Shown one piece after another: positions 35,223 to 44,572 of a stretch of DNA of 64,000 nt; the first letter of the stretch is position 1; every line of letters starts with the position of its first letter. Made by a program: the position numbers and the translations under genes. The stretch spans positions 6,544 through 70,543 of the forward strand of contig CBINBI010000007.1 in NCBI GenBank assembly GCA_966248875.1, given 5' to 3'. Source of the stretch: Dokdonella_A sp966248875. Lineage in GTDB: Bacteria > Pseudomonadota > Gammaproteobacteria > Xanthomonadales > Rhodanobacteraceae. The notes below the pieces were generated by a model. The model ran no database searches, was not told the DNA's origin, and worked only from the letters and a program-made list of their open reading frames with translations.

Positions 35223-35666
35223 TCAGGCCGCCTGCGCCTCGTTGGCTGCGGCGAACCACTGGTTGAGCTCGGCCGCAGGAATCGAATCTTTGAGAGCGCG
35301 CATTGCGCGCATGACCTGCCGGTGCAGCTCCTGCTGCTCGGCGAAGGGCGAATCCTTGGTTTCGTGATAGACGACTGTCAGCCACAGGGCGACACCGCGC
35401 AGGCGCACCTGCAGGCTGTCCGAACGCATGCGCTCGATGCCGATCTCCGTGCCGCTGCCCCAAGGCAGGTACTTCATCTCGGGCGGTGTCGCGTAGAGGT
35501 GCGGGAACTCGCTCTTGGCCGCGCTCTGGAACTCGCGCATCGCGATCGCGGCGAGCTGCCGGCGGGCGTTCGGCTGAAGCTCGACCAGCGCCTTCTCGAT
35601 GGCACGGAATTGACGGCGCAACTGCACCGCACGGCTCAACGCGATCAGACGGGTGACGAGCTGCAT
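35223..35666 (-). CDS. Conserved hypothetical protein
   Basis: A 147-residue, mostly helical soluble protein with no signal peptide, metal motif or membrane helix. It begins MQLVTRLIALSRAVQLRRQF and contains RRQLAAIAMREFQSA, YLPWGSGTEIGIERM and VVYHETKDSPFAEQQELH. The charged amphipathic helices suggest a small protein-binding or stress-type protein; I do not recognise the family. It lies alone between an upstream lytic transglycosylase on the other strand and psd. Confidence 0.6.
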   Translation of the reverse strand: MQLVTRLIALSRAVQLRRQFRAIEKALVELQPNARRQLAAIAMREFQSAAKSEFPHLYATPPEMKYLPWGSGTEIGIERMRSDSLQVRLRGVALWLTVVYHETKDSPFAEQQELHRQVMRAMRALKDSIPAAELNQWFAAANEAQAA

Positions 35667-35882
35667 GTGGTTTCCCCCTGGCTGGCGCCGGACTGCTGTC
35701 GAAGGCCCGACGCACGGAAATGTATCGGGATCGGCGTGAACGGACTGTCCATTTAGTCACATTTCGTCGGGCCGCGTCACATTCTGACGCGGCTACTGCA
35801 AACGGTGACGCCAGCTTCGAGCACGACCACGGAAGATCAATCACTTGCACGAGGAATCGCCGAACGATCTCACGATCTGTGG

Positions 35883-36731
35883 TCAGCGCACCGCGAGCGA
35901 GCCGACTTTCTGGCCGACTTTCACCGCTTGCCCGGGGGCCAGCTTCTCCGAAAAGCGCCCGAGCTTCGCCGGCAGCAGCACGATGACCGTCGATCCCATC
36001 TCGAACCGTCCGAGCTCGGCACCCCGCTTGAGCCAGATGCCGCGATTACGGAAGTCGCGGCGCATGATCGTGTCGGCGTAGGGCGGAATCACGACGCCGT
36101 CCCAGATCGTCGCGATGCCCGAGACGAGCATCGCGCCGACCAGGACCACCGAAAACGGGCCGAGGGCGCTGGTGAAATGACAGACCAGACGCTCGTTGCG
36201 CGCGAACAGCCTCGGAATGGAATCGACCGCGAACGGCGCGACGCCGAAGATGCGCCCCGGCACGTGCACGGTCTCGACGAGCTCGCCGGCAAGCGGCATG
36301 TGCACGCGGTGGTAGTCGCGCGGCGAGAGATATACGGTGATGAAGCTGCCGTCGTGATACGGCACGGCACGGGCATCGTCACCGAGCAGCTCGCCTGTGC
36401 CGAAATCGAAGCCTTTCGCCTGGAAGATGCGTCCGTGCTCGATGCGACCGGCCTGGCTGATGCGGCCGTCGGCCGGGCACAGCACCGCGTCGGGGTCGGG
36501 ATCGAGCGGGCGCGCGCCGGGCTTGAGCGCGCGCGTGAAGAACGCATTGAAATGCGGGTAGGCACTGCAGTCCCCGCTCTCGGCCTCGGCGAGATCGATG
36601 TGGTAGCGCCTTGCGACCGTGCGGATCAGGAAATTCTTCCAGGGCGCGAACGTCCAGCGCGTCGCCCAGCGCACGACGCGCGAGAGCAGCCGGTGCGGAA
36701 GCAGGTACTGCGCGACGACCGCGGCGCGCAT
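35883..36731 (-). CDS. psd: Phosphatidylserine decarboxylase proenzyme
   Basis: A 282-residue precursor that makes phosphatidylethanolamine from phosphatidylserine. The self-cleavage site is MGSTV with Ser247, which becomes the pyruvoyl group; E. coli has LGST at the same place. Also present are PHFNAFFTRALKPG, CPADGRIS (catalytic Asp), and PRDYHRVHMP (His). The start at 36731 overlaps the Sco gene's stop codon by one base (TGATG), so the two are probably co-expressed. Confidence 0.97.
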   Translation of the reverse strand: MRAAVVAQYLLPHRLLSRVVRWATRWTFAPWKNFLIRTVARRYHIDLAEAESGDCSAYPHFNAFFTRALKPGARPLDPDPDAVLCPADGRISQAGRIEHGRIFQAKGFDFGTGELLGDDARAVPYHDGSFITVYLSPRDYHRVHMPLAGELVETVHVPGRIFGVAPFAVDSIPRLFARNERLVCHFTSALGPFSVVLVGAMLVSGIATIWDGVVIPPYADTIMRRDFRNRGIWLKRGAELGRFEMGSTVIVLLPAKLGRFSEKLAPGQAVKVGQKVGSLAVR

Positions 36732-37366
36732 CAGCCGCGGCTCGCCAGCGTCTGGAGATCCGCCGCGATCTTCGCCGCGTCGAACGGCGGGCGGAACAGG
36801 CCGAGCTCGCGCCCTTGGGGATCGATGATGACCACCGATGCGCTGTGATCGACGCTGTAATCGCCCTTGTCCGTCGGCTCGCGCGAATAGACGAGCCCGA
36901 GCGCGCGCGTGAGCCGCGTCAGCTCCTCGTCTGTGCCGGTCGCCGCGACGAACCTCGCATTGAAATAGCCGACGTATTTCGCGAGTTGCTCGGGCGTGTC
37001 GCGCGCCGGGTCGACCGAGACGAAATCGAAACGCACGCGATCCGCGGCGCCGGCTGCTTCGAGCCTGGCCCAGACCTGCTTGAACGTCGCCAGCGTGGTC
37101 GGGCAGACGTCGGGGCAGTTCGTGTAGCCGAAGAACGCGACGGTCCAGCCGCCTTTCCAGTCGGCCAGCGTCAGCGCGCTGCCGTCCGCGCGAGTCAGGC
37201 GGAAGTCCGGCAGCGCGCGCGGCGCGGGATAGAGCACGGCTGCTTCGAGTTCCGGCATCGCCGGCGCGAACATGCGGCTGCCGAGCCACAGCCCGACGGC
37301 GGCTGCCGCGGCGGCGATCAGGATCACAGTGGTCGCCGAAACGCGGCCGGCGCGGAAGGAAGACAT
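36731..37366 (-). CDS. SCO1/SenC-family copper chaperone
   Basis: A 211-residue thioredoxin-fold protein anchored by an N-terminal helix (ATTVILIAAAAAAVGLWLGS). Copper ligands are Cys84 and Cys88 (NCPDVCP) and His174 (VDHSAS). It delivers copper to the CuA site of cytochrome c oxidase or acts as a redox partner. The ATG at 37366 has GGAAGGA upstream; longer in-frame starts would add a non-hydrophobic tail with many cysteines. The stop overlaps the psd start by one base. Confidence 0.94.
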   Translation of the reverse strand: MSSFRAGRVSATTVILIAAAAAAVGLWLGSRMFAPAMPELEAAVLYPAPRALPDFRLTRADGSALTLADWKGGWTVAFFGYTNCPDVCPTTLATFKQVWARLEAAGAADRVRFDFVSVDPARDTPEQLAKYVGYFNARFVAATGTDEELTRLTRALGLVYSREPTDKGDYSVDHSASVVIIDPQGRELGLFRPPFDAAKIAADLQTLASRG

Positions 37367-37475
37367 GAGGCAATTATAGGCGTCGCCGGCGGCACGCCGC
37401 CTCGCGCAGTTCTCGGGTCCGATCCGGGCGGCGTTTGCACATATACTCTCCAGCCCTTCGCAACGACGGCAGCGC

Positions 37476-38399
37476 GTGACCACCGAGCTTTCCACGATCG
37501 TCGATTTCATCCGCTACGGCGCCAGCCGCTTCGGCGCAGCCGGGCTCGCCTTCGGTCACAGCTACGACAACGCGATCGACGAAGCGACGCACCTCGTGCT
37601 GCACGCGCTGCACCTGCCGCACGACCTGTCGCCGGCGTACGGACAGGCGCGGCTGACGGCGGCGGAAAAACAGCGCGTGCTCGATCTGATCGACCGGCGC
37701 ATCGACGAGCACAAGCCGGTCGCCTATCTCACCGGCACGGCCTGGTTCGCGGGTCTTCAGTTCAAGTCCGACACGCGCGCGCTGGTGCCGCGCTCGCCGA
37801 TCGCGGAGCTGATCCAGGGCGGCTTCTCGCCGTGGCTGGACGACCGCAATGTCAGGATGGCGCTCGATCTCTGCACCGGCTCGGGTTGCATCGGCATCGC
37901 GATGGCCGTGCACAATCCGGAGTGGCAGGTCGACCTCGCCGACATCAGCGAGGAAGCGCTGTCGCTCGCGCGCGAGAACATCGAATACCAGGACGTCACC
38001 GACCGCGTGCGCGCGATACGCTCCGACCTGTTCGAAGGCCTTTCGGGCAGGCGCTACGATCTCATCGTCAGCAATCCGCCCTATGTCAGCGAGCAGGAAT
38101 ACGACGCGCTGCCGCCCGAATACAGCCACGAGCCGGCGCTAGGCTTGCGCGCCGGTGCCGACGGACTGGATTTCGCGCTGCGCATTCTCGCCGGCGCGGC
38201 CGATCACCTGACCGACGAAGGCGTGCTCGTGGTCGAGGTCGGCGAGAGCGAGAAGGCGCTGGTGAAACTGCTGCCCGACGTGCCGTTCAACTGGATCGAG
38301 TTCGCCGTCGGGCAGATGGGCGTGTTCGTGCTGGATCGGGATGATCTCGTGGAGCACGCGGCGGCCATTCGCACGGCGGCGAAGGCACGCGCGAAATGA
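37476..38399 (+). CDS. prmB: Ribosomal protein uL3 N5-glutamine methyltransferase
   Basis: A 307-residue SAM-dependent methyltransferase. The SAM-binding loop is LDLCTGSGCIGIA (residues 131-142) and the substrate-glutamine motif is NPPY at 200-203. PrmB methylates a glutamine of ribosomal protein L3. The N-terminal TIVDFIRYGASRFGAAGLAFGH fits PrmB rather than PrmC. The start is GTG. In many gammaproteobacteria prmB is followed by aroC, as here. Confidence 0.94.
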   Translation: MTTELSTIVDFIRYGASRFGAAGLAFGHSYDNAIDEATHLVLHALHLPHDLSPAYGQARLTAAEKQRVLDLIDRRIDEHKPVAYLTGTAWFAGLQFKSDTRALVPRSPIAELIQGGFSPWLDDRNVRMALDLCTGSGCIGIAMAVHNPEWQVDLADISEEALSLARENIEYQDVTDRVRAIRSDLFEGLSGRRYDLIVSNPPYVSEQEYDALPPEYSHEPALGLRAGADGLDFALRILAGAADHLTDEGVLVVEVGESEKALVKLLPDVPFNWIEFAVGQMGVFVLDRDDLVEHAAAIRTAAKARAK

Positions 38400-38427
38400 G
38401 CTGACGAAAGCGGCCCGAAGCAAGAAT

Positions 38428-38482
38428 CGTCGTCCGCGGGAATGGGAACGAGCCCTCCCGGGCCGCTTTCGCGGGAACGACG
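38428..38482. repeat. REP-like element, short copy (prmB-aroC)
   Basis: A 55-base sequence bounded by CGTCGT... and ...CGACG with the same CGCGGGAA/TTCGCGGGAACGACG ends as the longer copies at 39614 and 46443, but with a different, shortened middle. It lies just upstream of aroC and interrupts an otherwise open frame. Confidence 0.65.
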
Positions 38483-38504
38483 TAGTCGGATGTTGGCGGG
38501 AAAC

Positions 38505-39608
38505 GTGTCGAGCAACTCCTTCGGAAAACTCTTCACCGTCACGACCTTCGGCGAGAGCCATGGTCCGGCGATCGGCTGCGTGATCGACGGCTGCCCGCCC
38601 GGGCTCGCGATTGCGGCCGAGGATTTCCGGCGCGACCTCGTCCGGCGCGCGACGGGCAAATCGCGCTACACCTCGCAGCGTCACGAAGCCGACGACGTCG
38701 AGATTCTCTCGGGCGTGTTCGAAGGGAAGACGACCGGCACGCCGATCGCGCTGCTGATCCGCAACACCGACGCGCGCTCGAAGGATTACGACGACCTCGC
38801 TGACACGTTCCGGCCCGGCCACGCCGACTACACGTATCTGCAGAAATATGGCGTGCGCGATCATCGCGGCGGCGGGCGCGCGTCGGCTCGCGAGACCACG
38901 ATGCGCGTGGCGGCTGCGGTGATCGCGAAGAAATGGCTGGCGGAAAAATACGCCGTGCGCGTGCGCGGCCATCTCGCCCGGATCGGCGACATCGAGCCGC
39001 GCCGGTTCGACTGGGACGCCGTCGAGACGAATCCGTTCTTCTGGCCCGATGCCGCCATGGTGCCCGAACTGGAAAGCTACATCATGGCCTTGCGCAAGTC
39101 CGGCGATTCGGTCGGCGCGCTCGTCACCGTCGTCGCCGACGGCGTGCCGCCGGGCTGGGGCGAGCCGGTGTACGGAAAGCTCGACGGCGACCTCGCCTCG
39201 GCGCTGATGTCGATCAACGCGGTGAAGGGTGTCGAAATCGGCGCCGGGTTCGCGTCGGTGGCGCAGAAAGGCAGCGAGCATCGCGACGAGATGACACCAC
39301 AGGGATTCCTCTCGAACCATGCCGGCGGCATCCTTGGCGGCATATCGAGCGGACAGCCGATTGTCGCGTCGATCGCGCTGAAACCGACATCCAGCATCCT
39401 GATCCCAGGCCGCAGCGTGAATTTCGCCGGCGAGCCCGTCGACATCGTCACCAAGGGCCGGCACGACCCGTGCGTCGGCATCCGGGCGACGCCGATCGCC
39501 GAAGCAATGGTGGCGCTGGTGCTGATGGATCACGCGCTGCGGCACCGCGCGCAGTGCGGCGATGTCGGTGCCATGTCGCCGCGCATCCCAGGCGAGGTGG
39601 AAAAGTAG
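38505..39608 (+). CDS. aroC: Chorismate synthase
   Basis: A 367-residue enzyme that makes chorismate from EPSP using reduced FMN; chorismate feeds the Trp branch encoded 6 kb downstream. Signatures: NSFGKLFTVTTFGESHGPA, HADYTYLQKYGVRDHRGGGR, ARETTMRVAA and GGISSGQPI. The GTG at 38505 is chosen because family members start at the same residue (M/V-S-x-NSFGK); ATG at 38490 would add five residues. The REP-like element ends 22 bases before the start. Confidence 0.97.
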   Translation: MSSNSFGKLFTVTTFGESHGPAIGCVIDGCPPGLAIAAEDFRRDLVRRATGKSRYTSQRHEADDVEILSGVFEGKTTGTPIALLIRNTDARSKDYDDLADTFRPGHADYTYLQKYGVRDHRGGGRASARETTMRVAAAVIAKKWLAEKYAVRVRGHLARIGDIEPRRFDWDAVETNPFFWPDAAMVPELESYIMALRKSGDSVGALVTVVADGVPPGWGEPVYGKLDGDLASALMSINAVKGVEIGAGFASVAQKGSEHRDEMTPQGFLSNHAGGILGGISSGQPIVASIALKPTSSILIPGRSVNFAGEPVDIVTKGRHDPCVGIRATPIAEAMVALVLMDHALRHRAQCGDVGAMSPRIPGEVEK

Positions 39609-39613
39609 CTCGC

Positions 39614-39688
39614 CGTCACCGCGAAAGCGGACGCTGCGCCTTCGTCGGCTGGAGCAGGGGCGCTGGGTTCCCCGCTTTCGGAACGACG
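39614..39688 (-). repeat. REP-like element, full copy (aroC-asd)
   Basis: A 75-base element with imperfect inverted ends. It is the reverse-oriented copy of the element at 46443: shared segments include CCGCGAAAGCGG-type ends and the core GGCTGGAGCAG...CTGGGTTCC. It begins five bases after the aroC stop codon. Confidence 0.85.
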
Positions 39689-39715
39689 AAGTACAAAAGG
39701 AAAACTCCGAGGTCC

Positions 39716-40738
39716 ATGGCAGACAAAACCTTCAACATCGCCATCGCCGGCGCCACCGGTGCCGTCGGCGCGGCTCTGCTCACGATTCTCAAGGAACGCA
39801 AATTCCCGGTCGGCGAGCTCGTTCCGCTCGCGAGCGAGCGCTCGGCCGGCAGCAAGGTCGGTTTCGGCAGCCGTGAAATCACCGTGCGCGATCTCGCCGG
39901 CTACGACTTCGACGGCATCGACATCGCGTTCTTTTCAGCCGGCGGCTCGGTCTCGCGCGAGCACGTGCCGCGCGCCGCCGCGGCCGGCGCGGTCGTGATC
40001 GACAACACGTCGGAGTTCCGCTACCAGCCGGATGTGCCGCTCGTGATCAGCGAAGTCAATCCGCACGCGATCGAGCGGCACGCCGCGCGCGGCATCATCG
40101 CGAATCCGAACTGCTCGACGATGCAGATGCTGGTCGCGCTGGCGCCGATCCATCGCACGGCCGGCATCGAGCGCATCAACGTGGCGACCTACCAGTCGGT
40201 TTCCGGCACGGGACATCGTGCGCTCGAGGAACTGGGCCGGCAGACTGCCTCGCTGCTCAATTTCCAGGACATCAGGCCGGAGATCTATCCGGTGCAGATC
40301 GCGTTCAACGTGATCCCGCACGGCGGCGACTTCACCGACAACGGCTACACGATGGAGGAGATGAAGATCGTCTGGGAGACGCGCAAGATCCTCGAGGACG
40401 AGTCGATCCAGGTGAATCCGACCTCGGTGCGCGTGCCGGTCTTCTACGGGCATTCCGAGGCCGTGCACATCGAGACCAGGCGGAAGATCACGGCCGACGA
40501 GGCGCGCGCATTGCTCGCGGAGGCTCCCGGCGTCATCGTCGTCGACGAGCGCAAGGCCGGCGGCTACCCGACGCCCGTCACGCACGCGGCCGGCAAGGAC
40601 GCGGTCTTCGTCGGCCGCATCCGCGAGGACATCTCGCATCCGCGCGGGCTCGACCTCTGGATCGTCGCCGACAACATCCGGAAGGGCGCGGCGCTCAACG
40701 CGGTGCAGATCGCGGAAATCCTGGCCGGGACGCTGTAA
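39716..40738 (+). CDS. asd: Aspartate-semialdehyde dehydrogenase
   Basis: A 340-residue enzyme that reduces aspartyl phosphate to the semialdehyde for Lys, Thr, Met and diaminopimelate synthesis. The NADP fold starts FNIAIAGATGAVGAALL; catalytic Cys133 lies in NPNCSTMQM, and HSEAVHIETRRKI contains the substrate His and Arg. The length and sequence type match the USG-1/Asd form found next to fimV and truA in Pseudomonas and Xanthomonas. The ATG at 39716 is preceded by CGAGG. Confidence 0.96.
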   Translation: MADKTFNIAIAGATGAVGAALLTILKERKFPVGELVPLASERSAGSKVGFGSREITVRDLAGYDFDGIDIAFFSAGGSVSREHVPRAAAAGAVVIDNTSEFRYQPDVPLVISEVNPHAIERHAARGIIANPNCSTMQMLVALAPIHRTAGIERINVATYQSVSGTGHRALEELGRQTASLLNFQDIRPEIYPVQIAFNVIPHGGDFTDNGYTMEEMKIVWETRKILEDESIQVNPTSVRVPVFYGHSEAVHIETRRKITADEARALLAEAPGVIVVDERKAGGYPTPVTHAAGKDAVFVGRIREDISHPRGLDLWIVADNIRKGAALNAVQIAEILAGTL

Positions 40739-40845
40739 GGTCCGCGGCTCGCAGCGCACCGGCCAGCGCCGGGTGCGGCCCCGCACGATGAAAGGGCCGT
40801 GCCGGGGCCGGCTGGAACGGGAAATGCGACGCCGTTTCCCGTTTC

Positions 40846-40873
40846 TTGCGAAATCGTATCTGTAATATATAGT
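40846..40873 (+). promoter_or_regulatory. Candidate sigma-70 promoter for fimV in an AT-rich island
   Basis: TTGCGA at 40846-40851, a 16-base spacer and TATAGT at 40868-40873, in a stretch (40850-40890) far richer in A and T than its surroundings. A second TTATAA lies at 40884-40889. The leader to the fimV ATG would be close to 100 bases. Confidence 0.45.
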
Positions 40874-40975
40874 TACGATTGTGTTATAAGCCCGTTTCGA
40901 GATAATTCGCCAGCTTTGCCGGTGCCGGAGCCGATCCCGTAGCCGGTCGCAGATGCCTGTTGGGGGGCCATCCAG

Positions 40976-43624
40976 ATGAAACGACCGCTGCAGTTGCCGC
41001 TCGCGATCGCGCTCGCGATGAGCGGAACGGACGCCCTCGCATTGGGGCTGGGCACGATTCACGTCAATTCCAAGCTCAATCAGCCGCTGGACGCAGAGAT
41101 CCCGGTGATCCAGGGCACCGCGGGCGAAGCCGAGGGTCTGCTCGTGCAGCTCGCTGCCGCGGAGGATTTCGACCGCGTCGGGCTGAACCGCTCTCGGCTC
41201 TCGGTGCCGCTGGAGTTCTCGCTGGTCAAGGGTGCCAGCGGCAATCTCGTGATCAAGGTCACCAGCAAGGAGATCGTCCGCGAGCCGTTCCTCGACTTCC
41301 TGGTCGAAGCGAACTGGCCGAAGGGCCGCCTGCTGCGCGAGTACACGGTCCTGCTCGATCCGCCCGTGATGGCGCCGGCGAGCGGCACCGCCGTCACCTC
41401 GGCGGCAAAGACGAGCGAGCGCGCCAAGACGCAGCCTCTGCCGGAATCGAAGCCGAAGGCGGCATCGAAGCCGGCGCCTGCCTCCGTCGCAGCCGCGCCG
41501 CGTGGAGCGGCGCCCGTCAGGCCCGCGCCGGCGACGCCAGCGCCGAAACGCCAGGCCGGCTCCGGCGAGTACACGGTGGAAGCCGGCGACACGCTGTCCG
41601 GCATCGCACGCGACGTGCGGCCGGACGAGTCGACCAACATCAATCAGATGATGCTGGCGCTGTTCCAGCAGAATCCGGAGGCGTTCTACAAGGACAATAT
41701 CAACGCGCTCAAGCGCGGCGCGATCCTGCGCATTCCGACGGCCGACCAGATCAAGGCCGTGGGCTCCGCCCGCGAAGCCGCGGCACAGGTGCGCGCGCAG
41801 ATCGAGGACTGGCGCGGCGCTGCGGCGGCAAAGCCGACGCTGGTCGCCGATACCGGCGCGACACCTGCGCCCGAGCCCAAGCCATCCGCGAAGCCGGCAA
41901 GCAGCAGCACGTCGACCGCGAGCGCCGGCAAGAAACCGGTGACGGGCGAGCGGCTCGAGCTCGTCCCGCCGAAGGCCGGCAAGGATTCGGTCGCGGCCGC
42001 CGATCGCCCGGGCAGCGGCAGCAGCGCCTCCGCCGGCTCGGCATCGACGACCGAGCTGAAGGCCGAGCTCGCCCGCGCTCGGGAAGCGCTGGCCAGCCGC
42101 GAGCAGGAAGCGAACGAGCTGAAGTCGCGCGTCAAGGATCTCGAGGAGACCAAGAGCAAAACCGACCGTCTGCTGTCCCTCAAGGATTCCGAGATCGCCG
42201 ATCTCCAGCGCAAGCTGAAGGAGCTTCAGGAACAGCAGGACAAGGCGGCCTCGAAGTCGACGGCCTCCACCACGATCGCGACCGCGACGCCGCCGGCGGC
42301 CACGAAGGAAACGCCGTCGACGCCTGCCACGCCTGCGGCCACCGCAGGCAAGGACACGGAGAAGGTCTCGAAGGAAGACATCTGGGGCACGGCCTCCTCG
42401 ACGCCGGAAGCCAAGCCGTCGGAAACGACGACGGCCTCGGCCACGCCAGCAGACACGACGCCTGCTTCCGCGGAATCGACGCCGTCTGAAGCGACGTCGA
42501 CACCGGCTGCAACGCCGTCCGCGACATCGGACGCCTCGCCTTCGACGTCCGCGCCTGCAACGCTGTCCTCGGACACATCGCCATCGGCGACACAGACGCC
42601 GTCGCCGACCGCGACGACGACACCGGCGCCTGTTGCGGCCACCGCGACGCCTTCACCTTCCACGTCCACTCCAGCGTCCTCGCCGGCGAAGCCGACGGCG
42701 AGCACGACCGCGGCGGTCAAGCCCGATGCGAAGACGAAGATCCAGCCGCTCCCTCCGCGCACGACCGCGTGGTACGAGCAGTCCTGGGTGAAGCCGGCCG
42801 CGATCGGTGCCGGAGCGCTGCTGCTGCTCGCGGCGCTGCTCGGCCTGCGCAAGCGCAAGAGCGCCGTCGCGACGGAGCGCACCTCGATCGCCGGCGAATT
42901 CGGCGACTCGCCCATTCGCGACAGCGCCGCCCGCGCGACCGCCGCGTCGGAAGAGCAGGCGCTGCGTGATCAGCTCCTGCACGATCCCGGTAATCTCGGT
43001 CTGCACCTCGAGCTTCTGAGCCTGCTGTATGCCGAGCGCAACGTCGACGCGTTCGAGGATGCCGCGGCTGCGATGCACGCCTATGTCACCGACCCGCACC
43101 AGCCCGAATGGCTCGAAGCGCGCGCGCTGGGCCAGGAGCTCGCGCCGCACAATCCGCTGTTCGCCGACGAGACCGCGCGGGCCGACGCTTTCGACGATGA
43201 GGCCGTCACTGCGCAGCACGCGACGATGGACGCGTACGATCAGGAGGACGCGTACGAGCGCGGCGAGCCGTCGCCGTCGCAGGCGAGCACCGATCTCGCT
43301 TTCGATCTCGATGCGGATGTGCCGTCGGGGCAGCCAGCCGCCACACCGCCGAGCGAAGCCGCGTTCTCGTTCGACAACATTCCGCCGCTCGACTTCGGCA
43401 AGGAGGCGCGGCACGAAATCGAGATTGCCCCGCCCGCGCCGCTCCCGGTCGACGACGACGAGTTTGCCGCGGAAGACGGCGTCGGCACCAAGCTCGATCT
43501 GGCCAAGGCCTACCTCGACATGGGCGACCCGGAAGGCGCGCGCTCGATGCTCGAGGAGGTGCTCGCCGAAGGCAACGACACACAGAAGGGGGAGGCTCGG
43601 CGCCTGATGGCCGAGATCAAGTAA
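40976..43624 (+). CDS. fimV: Pilus assembly / polar hub protein FimV
   Basis: An 882-residue inner-membrane protein. Order: signal peptide; conserved FimV N-terminal domain (LGTIHVNSKLNQPLDAEIPV); a LysM-type peptidoglycan-binding domain near 198 (YTVEAGDTLSGIA); a coiled coil (about 360-430); a long Ser/Thr/Ala/Pro-rich linker; one membrane helix near 606-625 (AAIGAGALLLLAALLGL); and a cytoplasmic acidic region ending in a TPR-like FimV C-terminal domain (KLDLAKAYLDMGDPEGARSMLEEVL). In Pseudomonas FimV supports type IV pilus secretin assembly and polar organisation. It precedes truA, the usual arrangement. Confidence 0.94.
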   Translation: MKRPLQLPLAIALAMSGTDALALGLGTIHVNSKLNQPLDAEIPVIQGTAGEAEGLLVQLAAAEDFDRVGLNRSRLSVPLEFSLVKGASGNLVIKVTSKEIVREPFLDFLVEANWPKGRLLREYTVLLDPPVMAPASGTAVTSAAKTSERAKTQPLPESKPKAASKPAPASVAAAPRGAAPVRPAPATPAPKRQAGSGEYTVEAGDTLSGIARDVRPDESTNINQMMLALFQQNPEAFYKDNINALKRGAILRIPTADQIKAVGSAREAAAQVRAQIEDWRGAAAAKPTLVADTGATPAPEPKPSAKPASSSTSTASAGKKPVTGERLELVPPKAGKDSVAAADRPGSGSSASAGSASTTELKAELARAREALASREQEANELKSRVKDLEETKSKTDRLLSLKDSEIADLQRKLKELQEQQDKAASKSTASTTIATATPPAATKETPSTPATPAATAGKDTEKVSKEDIWGTASSTPEAKPSETTTASATPADTTPASAESTPSEATSTPAATPSATSDASPSTSAPATLSSDTSPSATQTPSPTATTTPAPVAATATPSPSTSTPASSPAKPTASTTAAVKPDAKTKIQPLPPRTTAWYEQSWVKPAAIGAGALLLLAALLGLRKRKSAVATERTSIAGEFGDSPIRDSAARATAASEEQALRDQLLHDPGNLGLHLELLSLLYAERNVDAFEDAAAAMHAYVTDPHQPEWLEARALGQELAPHNPLFADETARADAFDDEAVTAQHATMDAYDQEDAYERGEPSPSQASTDLAFDLDADVPSGQPAATPPSEAAFSFDNIPPLDFGKEARHEIEIAPPAPLPVDDDEFAAEDGVGTKLDLAKAYLDMGDPEGARSMLEEVLAEGNDTQKGEARRLMAEIK

Positions 43625-43670
43625 CGTCCGTTTCCGGCCGTTCGGCCGCAGCGGTTTTTTCAGCGCACGT

Positions 43671-43697
43671 GGCCCGGATCCGTCCGGGCCTTTTTTT
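43671..43697 (+). terminator. Rho-independent terminator after fimV
   Basis: A perfect 8-bp stem (GGCCCGGA at 43671-43678 with 43683-43690), a four-base loop, and a run of seven T (43691-43697). It lies 47 bases beyond the fimV stop. Confidence 0.92.
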
Positions 43698-43804
43698 CAT
43701 CAACGCGGCTGGAGCACGCGTCGCGAAGCGAAAGCTTCCCGCGGACACGGGCGAAACCCCTTCGCTTGCTACCATGCCCGTCCCGAAGACTCGCACAGAA
43801 TCCA

Positions 43805-44572
43805 TTGCGCATCGCGCTCGGCATCGAATACGACGGCACCGACTTCCTCGGCTGGCAGCGCCTCTCGCACGGCTGCAGCGTGCAGGCCGCGGTCGAATCG
43901 GCCTTGTCGTTCGTCGCGGCGCACCCCGTCGAGGTGACGTGCGCGGGCCGGACCGACGCAGGCGTGCACGCGCGCTGCCAGGTCGTGCATTTCGACACGG
44001 ATGCGGAGCGCAGCGAGCGCGGCTGGACGCTGGGCGCGAATTCGCGCCTGCCGGCGAGCATCGCGGTGCGCTGGGCGATGCGGGTCCGGGACGATTTCCA
44101 TGCGCGCTACAGCGCACGCGCGCGGCGCTATCGCTACCGCATCGTCAATCGCCCGGTGCGCCCTGCACTCGACGCACGGTACGCGGCCTGGGAGCGCGTG
44201 CCGCTGGACGTCGCGGCGATGAGCGCCGCGGCCACCGCGCTGATCGGCGAGCACGATTTCAGCGCATTCCGCACGGTGGCCTGCCAGGCGAAATCGGCAT
44301 CGCGCAACGTGCGCGAGATCGCGATCGCTCGCGAAGGCGAGCACGTCGTGATCGAGATCGAGGCGAATGCGTTTCTGCACCACATGGTGCGCAACATCGT
44401 CGGCTCGCTGCTGCCGATCGGGCGCGGCGAGCAGCCGCCCGAATGGCTCGGCGTGCTGCTCGCCGGCCGTGACCGCGCCAAAGCCGGCCCGACCGCGCCG
44501 GCGGCGGGACTGACGTTCCTCGGCCCGCGCTATCCTGCGGAATGGCATCTGCCGGACGAGGTTCGCCTGTGA
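43805..44572 (+). CDS. truA: tRNA pseudouridine(38-40) synthase
   Basis: A 255-residue enzyme that converts uridine 38, 39 or 40 of the tRNA anticodon arm to pseudouridine. Catalytic Asp51 lies in CAGRTDAGVHA; RYSARARRYRYRI, FLHHMVRNIVG and LFTLxGP-like TFLGPRYP are also present. The start is set at TTG 43805 because family members begin there (M-RIALGIEYDG); TTG 43766 would add 13 residues. No ATG is in frame. Its stop overlaps the trpF start by four bases. Confidence 0.93.
   Translation: MRIALGIEYDGTDFLGWQRLSHGCSVQAAVESALSFVAAHPVEVTCAGRTDAGVHARCQVVHFDTDAERSERGWTLGANSRLPASIAVRWAMRVRDDFHARYSARARRYRYRIVNRPVRPALDARYAAWERVPLDVAAMSAAATALIGEHDFSAFRTVACQAKSASRNVREIAIAREGEHVVIEIEANAFLHHMVRNIVGSLLPIGRGEQPPEWLGVLLAGRDRAKAGPTAPAAGLTFLGPRYPAEWHLPDEVRL

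Noticed and set aside
38442..38504. Longer aroC start at 38442
   Set aside because: The added residues come from the REP-like element and have no counterpart in the family, which starts at about 38505.
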